Source: Oligoflexia bacterium
Lineage (GTDB): Bacteria > Bdellovibrionota > UBA1018 > CAIPTA01
Length of the DNA stretch: 37,277 nucleotides
Assembly (NCBI GenBank): GCA_903867855.1
Contig: CAIPTA010000036.1
Coordinates: 1-37,277, forward strand
Reading direction: 5' to 3'
Below, one piece after another: positions 33,637 through 37,277 of this stretch (positions are counted from its first letter, which is position 1; every line of letters starts with the position of its first letter). The notes under the pieces were generated by a model, which was not told where the DNA came from, did no database searches, and was given only the letters and a program-made list of their open reading frames with translations. The translations under genes and the position numbers were made by a program.

Positions 33637-34129
33637 CTATATTTCGCAGCTGGATGGCAGATATCTCTATTGGAAGGGCAGCAAGCTTCCGGTTTCGGCG
33701 AGTGGAAACGAATTGAGAGTTGATATTGGCTGCGAATCGAGAAGAGTGATTCAGCTTTCTTCTCACTCTCTTTTTTTACCTTTTCATGTATTTTCTTACC
33801 CTGATTTTCTAATCCGCATCGATTCTGCTGGGCATTTCGAACCTATTTTGCAGGAGACAACCAAGCTTTGCTTTGAGCGCTATGGGAATGCCCTCCTTGG
33901 CGAGCGGATTGGGCTTAGTTTCCATGTGCACGAAGGAATCTTGCATCGGCCACAACTTCTGCCGCTACTCTGGCGTGCGATGCTAAGGAGTGGAATACTT
34001 TTTGTGCGGGCTACTCTCCCAGATACTTCCCCATACCAGAGTTGTTTTGGGTCTGGAAAACGCTGCGGTGAAATTACCCTAGCTAGTAAATCACCAATGG
34101 GCCTTCATTTTTTCGGAGTAGAGAAATGA
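33629..34129 (+). CDS. unrecognised protein downstream of wzx
   Basis: The 166-residue soluble protein starts at ATG 33629, overlapping the flippase stop by eight bases, with AGAGGA about ten bases upstream. The frame is open to 33506, but that part is a shadow of wzx. It has no signal peptide and a mixed alpha/beta composition. Cysteines are at CESRR, LCFERYG, SCFGSGKRC. Its stop overlaps the next gene by ATGA, so it is co-translated with the deacetylase-like protein. No family recognised. Confidence 0.6.
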   Translation: MPNYISQLDGRYLYWKGSKLPVSASGNELRVDIGCESRRVIQLSSHSLFLPFHVFSYPDFLIRIDSAGHFEPILQETTKLCFERYGNALLGERIGLSFHVHEGILHRPQLLPLLWRAMLRSGILFVRATLPDTSPYQSCFGSGKRCGEITLASKSPMGLHFFGVEK

Positions 34130-35007
34130 TCGCGCGAAACTTGGCAAAAAAAATCTTTTACGCCATAAATCCTCCTCGCTTGGAGCAAGCAAAGGATTTA
34201 ACTCTCGGCTATGTGTTTCACACGGAGATGATTTATGAGAAAAAATATTTCGATGCTTTGATGGATTTCTTGCCGCGCTATACAGCACTCACCGGCGCGA
34301 GGGCGATTGCCACTCTGATGAGTGGCCGAAATCCAAGAGTGCGGGATGGAATAAAGAGTGCTGGTATTTCAGAGCTTGAATTTGCCTCAAGGCTCGCGAA
34401 AATTGGCGAAGTGGCAGAACTTGGTTTTCATGGACACTATGTGCTGGAAGCAGAAGAGTATAAAACATTTTCTAAGCAGATTCGTGGAGCAGTGTATGAA
34501 ATGGAAGTTATCACGAATCAGTTAAAAAATGAGCTCGCATGGTTCGAAGAGTTTAAAATAAAATTAGGTCCTTATTATTCAGCTGGCTGGTGGTTTCATT
34601 CCCTTGAACTATACCAAGAGCTGGCCCTTCGTGGATTTCGCTATGATTTCTCACAGAGCTTTTCTCCTTGGTTTCGGAGCCCAGTAATCTACCCGATACT
34701 CAAAGAAATGGGATTGCACTGTGGTGAACGGGTAGAGCTGGATTTTGGGAAAGCGAAAATTCAGCTGATTCAAAATTTGGTTGGATGCCATAACACCAAA
34801 TTTTCAGAAGATTTTATTCGCCACATGAAAGCTCTTTTGAATGGGGGAAGTGATACTCCTGTTGCGGTGGTGCATTCTCACGATTTTGATTTGCAGGTGG
34901 AAAATTCTCTGCATGCGTTGGCAGATATCAAAAAACTGGGAGCCAATTTTTTTTCCGGAACTGATTTGGATTCAATGGCGCCACCTAAAATAGGATGGAG
35001 AGTCTAA
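34126..35007 (+). CDS. polysaccharide deacetylase-like protein
   Basis: The 293-residue protein resembles the (beta/alpha) barrel of NodB/polysaccharide-deacetylase-like enzymes. Supporting signs are an early LGYVFHTEM strand, a histidine pair in ELGFHGHYV (normally H-x3-H), a WWFHSLELYQELALRGFRYD block and a closing VAVVHSHDFDL strand. Canonical TFDD is not seen, so the metal site differs and the family call is tentative. It sits in an overlapping set with the wzx gene, which suggests modification of the same glycan. Confidence 0.5.
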   Translation: MIARNLAKKIFYAINPPRLEQAKDLTLGYVFHTEMIYEKKYFDALMDFLPRYTALTGARAIATLMSGRNPRVRDGIKSAGISELEFASRLAKIGEVAELGFHGHYVLEAEEYKTFSKQIRGAVYEMEVITNQLKNELAWFEEFKIKLGPYYSAGWWFHSLELYQELALRGFRYDFSQSFSPWFRSPVIYPILKEMGLHCGERVELDFGKAKIQLIQNLVGCHNTKFSEDFIRHMKALLNGGSDTPVAVVHSHDFDLQVENSLHALADIKKLGANFFSGTDLDSMAPPKIGWRV

Positions 35008-35011
35008 ATCT

Positions 35012-35764
35012 ATGAAGGAAATTTTGCTCTCTCCTGTTTTATTCGTCATCATATTGTTTTTTGGATTTTTATTTCCAAAGAGTAAAAAAATTCGGAAGCT
35101 AGCAATCCTGGGCGTAGTACTTTTTTTGTGCACTTCCATTCCCGTCACGAGTGCTCTAATGCTGCGAGTGTTAGAATCTCGCGTGAGCTCTCTTTCCTTG
35201 CAAGATCCTACTCTTGCGGAAAAGGCCGATGCTATTGTGGTATTGGGTGGCGGCCGCTATGCGAGTGCACCAGAATTTGATAATAAAAGCACGGTTTCGA
35301 TAAGTAGCTTAGAAAGAGTGCGCTATGCAGCTCTTTTGGCAAGGGCTACAAAGAAACCCGTCCTTGTTTCCGGGGGTAGCCCAAAATGGGCTGGCGATTC
35401 AGAGGCCCTACTCATGAAGCAATCTCTAGAAAGAGATTTCCTAGTTCCCGTGGAGTGGCTCGAAGCGCAATCAAATAATACTCGCGAAAATGCATTGTAT
35501 ACTTCGAAGATTCTCTTGCCGAAAGGCATTCATAGAATCTTTTTAGTTACTCATGCCGCCCATATGAGCAGAGCAAAAAGAAGTTTTGAAAATTTAGGCT
35601 TTACGGTAGTACCAGCTCCCTTGGGATTCGCTTCCTATTCAATTGGTCACGATGTCGAGGATTTGATTCCTACGGTAAAGGGGATGGAGCTGAGCCGAAT
35701 GGCTGCTCACGAATATATTGGAGAAATTTGGTACTGGATACATCGTAAAATTACTGGAATATAG
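35012..35764 (+). CDS. YdcF/SanA-family (DUF218) membrane protein
   Basis: The 250-residue protein has two N-terminal transmembrane helices (about residues 3-24 and 31-52). The DUF218 domain follows, with DAIVVLGGGRY, a SGGSPKWAGDSEALLMKQSL block, the polar QSNNTRENALYTSKILL and LVTHAAHMSRAKRSF. This domain occurs in ElyC, SanA and YdcF, linked to envelope integrity and possibly lipid-carrier or peptidoglycan metabolism. Only four bases separate it from the upstream gene. It precedes the M48 protease by ten bases, so these form one operon tail. Confidence 0.85.
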   Translation: MKEILLSPVLFVIILFFGFLFPKSKKIRKLAILGVVLFLCTSIPVTSALMLRVLESRVSSLSLQDPTLAEKADAIVVLGGGRYASAPEFDNKSTVSISSLERVRYAALLARATKKPVLVSGGSPKWAGDSEALLMKQSLERDFLVPVEWLEAQSNNTRENALYTSKILLPKGIHRIFLVTHAAHMSRAKRSFENLGFTVVPAPLGFASYSIGHDVEDLIPTVKGMELSRMAAHEYIGEIWYWIHRKITGI

Positions 35765-35774
35765 GATTGATAAT

Positions 35775-36587
35775 ATGATTAGAAAAATAATATTTTGTTT
35801 ACTACTAGTGATCAGCCTATCCGCGTGCGCCACACTCTCTGGAAAAAAAGAGATTAGCGATGCCGATATCAATGCACAGGCGGCAAAGTCGTATGCCGAA
35901 GTGAAGTCGAAATCAAAAATCTCTACGAATCCCGTCTGGACGGCGATGGTGCAGCGAGTAGCCGCGAGAATCGCGCGCGCTTCGGGCGAAAATTTTCAGT
36001 GGGAATGGGTATTGATTGAAAGCCCAGAGGTGAATGCATGGTGTATGCCGGGTGGAAAAATTGCTGTTTATACGGGAATCATGCCAGTGCTCAAAAATGA
36101 GGCAGCCCTCGCGGCAGTGCTCGGGCACGAAGTGGCTCACGCAGTTCGTAGGCATGGAAAACAGCGTTACGCTCGGGCGATGACAGAGAATGAAATTGGT
36201 TTACTGGTGGGGGGAGCAGCGGTGATCGGTGGGCAACTATTTTGTAAAACCACGGCTTGTAAGCTTCTTGCGGCAGGCGGAGGTGTGGCGGCTGGCTTCG
36301 CGATCACTTTCTTCGATCGAAAATTTTCTCGCGGAGATGAATCTGAAGCCGATCAGTTCGGCCAGGAATATATGGCGCGCGCTGGATATGAACCGAGTGA
36401 GGCTGTTAGGCTATGGGAGCGCATGAGCATCGCTATGCAAGGTAAAGCGCCTCCAGAGTGGCTATCTACGCATCCCTCCGATGAACATCGCCGGCAAAAG
36501 CTCACAGAATGGCTTCCAGAGGCAGAGAGTATTTACCAGGCGGCTCCCCAGCACTATGGACTTGGGACAAATATTCCCAATTCCTAA
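35775..36587 (+). CDS. M48-family metalloprotease lipoprotein
   Basis: The 270-residue protein starts at ATG 35775 (MIRKIIF), with AGGA about eight bases upstream. It has a lipoprotein signal with lipobox LSAC (Cys18). The catalytic motif LGHEVAHAVRRHG gives His118, Glu119 and His122, and the third zinc ligand is Glu191 in DESEADQFG. The arrangement (lipoprotein plus a single M48 domain) matches the LoiP/YcaL/YggG-type periplasmic quality-control proteases of outer-membrane proteins. It follows the YdcF-family gene by ten bases. Confidence 0.9.
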   Translation: MIRKIIFCLLLVISLSACATLSGKKEISDADINAQAAKSYAEVKSKSKISTNPVWTAMVQRVAARIARASGENFQWEWVLIESPEVNAWCMPGGKIAVYTGIMPVLKNEAALAAVLGHEVAHAVRRHGKQRYARAMTENEIGLLVGGAAVIGGQLFCKTTACKLLAAGGGVAAGFAITFFDRKFSRGDESEADQFGQEYMARAGYEPSEAVRLWERMSIAMQGKAPPEWLSTHPSDEHRRQKLTEWLPEAESIYQAAPQHYGLGTNIPNS

Positions 36588-36632
36588 TTGTTAGGTAGTT
36601 TCACATTTTCTTAACATCTTTTGGTTGCAATT

Positions 36633-36652
36633 CTACGCTAAGCTTGGCGTAG
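36633..36652. promoter_or_regulatory. near-perfect 20-bp palindrome upstream of a response-regulator gene
   Basis: CTACGCTAAGCTTGGCGTAG equals its own reverse complement except for one base pair. It lies 13 bases before the ATG and immediately before AGGGGTGA. It may be an operator or a translational hairpin. No T-run follows, so it is not a terminator. Confidence 0.5.
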
Positions 36653-36665
36653 TAGGGGTGAAGTT

Positions 36666-37229
36666 ATGGCCTATTGCGATACAAAAAATACTATTCTGGT
36701 GGTAGACGACGATGCAGATGTTCGCGAAGCCTTGCGTGGCCTACTGAGCACCGAATATTCCGTAGAAGAAGCTCCTGATGGAAAAAGTGGCCTGGAACTA
36801 GCTGAGAAGCACTTGCCAGATTTGATTTTACTCGATCTCAAGATGCCCATGATTTGTGGCAAAGAGGTTTGCCGTAAACTAAAGGCGAATCCTAAAACAA
36901 AAGATATCGCCGTGGTGATTCTCACTGCAAGCTCCGAGACTCAAAATTTAGTGGATTGCTTTAATTTGGGCGCGGATGATTTTGTTGAAAAACCATTCAA
37001 AGCAGAAGCACTCATGGCACGAATCGCCGCTAAATTGCGCAATAAGCAACGCAATACTCGTGTTCGGGCAGGGAATATTGTGCTCGATCTTGAGGCGATG
37101 CAGGCCTATGTGGGCGAGAGCGTGAGAGAGTTTAGTACGCTCGAATTCAATTTACTCCGCTATTTTATCGATCATAACAATAATGTGGTGAAGCGCGGTC
37201 AGGTGGTGCCGGAGGCACGGTTCAAATAA
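36666..37229 (+). CDS. OmpR-type response regulator with aberrant C-terminus
   Basis: The receiver domain is intact: acidic pocket VVDDD (residues 12-16), phospho-acceptor Asp57 in ILLDLKMP, the Thr in ILTASS, and Lys109 in VEKPF. Residues about 130-180 begin an OmpR/PhoB winged helix (FSTLEFNLLRYFIDHNNNVV, then KRGQVV). The recognition helix and wing are missing; instead the frame runs through PEARFK and stops at 37229. Length 187 against about 225-240 for the family. Another frame from about 37202 reads a Gly-rich sequence, so the domain is probably cut by a junction near the window edge. Confidence 0.82.
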   Translation: MAYCDTKNTILVVDDDADVREALRGLLSTEYSVEEAPDGKSGLELAEKHLPDLILLDLKMPMICGKEVCRKLKANPKTKDIAVVILTASSETQNLVDCFNLGADDFVEKPFKAEALMARIAAKLRNKQRNTRVRAGNIVLDLEAMQAYVGESVREFSTLEFNLLRYFIDHNNNVVKRGQVVPEARFK

Positions 37230-37277
37230 GTGGAGGCGCGGGCGGCTCTCCGTTTCTGGCATATAGTAGCCCAACCA

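Overview
This window looks like the chromosome of a Gram-negative, moderately AT-leaning bacterium. Supporting signs are outer-membrane barrel proteins, lipoproteins with lipobox cysteines, Kdp potassium transport, and a Wzx/Wzy-type surface-polysaccharide locus. The secreted papain-like protease, many small secreted proteins and the compact layout would fit a Bdellovibrionota-like deltaproteobacterial lineage. That placement is an inference from gene style, not from a marker gene.

Left region (1-6.2 kb): a C-terminal scrap of tyrosyl-tRNA synthetase abuts the C-terminal part of KdpA, followed directly by kdpC with no kdpB between them. Next come an outer-membrane barrel protein, a decayed response-regulator remnant, a tail-to-tail two-component pair (NarL-type regulator and 7TM histidine kinase), a second barrel protein and a lipoprotein.

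Middle region (6.2-18 kb): a non-coding stretch rich in inverted repeats ends at tRNA-Ser(CGA), whose 3' end is duplicated 260 bp away. It is followed by housekeeping and secretory genes: a lipoprotein, a YkgJ-type Cys-cluster protein, a PlsC-type acyltransferase, a Ppx/GppA phosphatase, a C1 protease, three small secreted proteins divergent from a LysR regulator, a COG2509 flavoprotein and GTP cyclohydrolase I (folE). Divergent from folE is a CarH/LitR-like MerR-B12 regulator translationally coupled to an APC amino-acid permease. The folE/carH intergenic region carries two pairs of 11-bp-phased half-sites arranged as mirror images over a good sigma70 promoter.

Right region (18-35 kb): a surface-polysaccharide cluster, mostly on the minus strand. 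It has a GT-B glycosyltransferase, an FkbM methyltransferase, a sugar-1-phosphate nucleotidyltransferase, a PseB/CapD-like dehydratase, a SAM methyltransferase, an unusual alkaline-phosphatase-fold protein, a DegT aminotransferase, a WecA-type initiating transferase with an extra C-terminal domain, AsnB and a Wzy-like membrane protein. On the plus strand are another glycosyltransferase, a Wzx-like flippase and a deacetylase-like protein. The set suggests an amino-deoxy-sugar-containing glycan made on an undecaprenyl carrier. The window closes with a YdcF-family protein, an M48 lipoprotein protease and a response regulator whose DNA-binding domain runs into unrelated sequence.

Both extreme ends (about the first 105 bases and the last 75) join unrelated coding sequences. 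They may be assembly chimeras at contig ends rather than biology. The most interesting biological signal is the B12-type regulator with its phased operator, because it lacks the residues used for CarH photochemistry.
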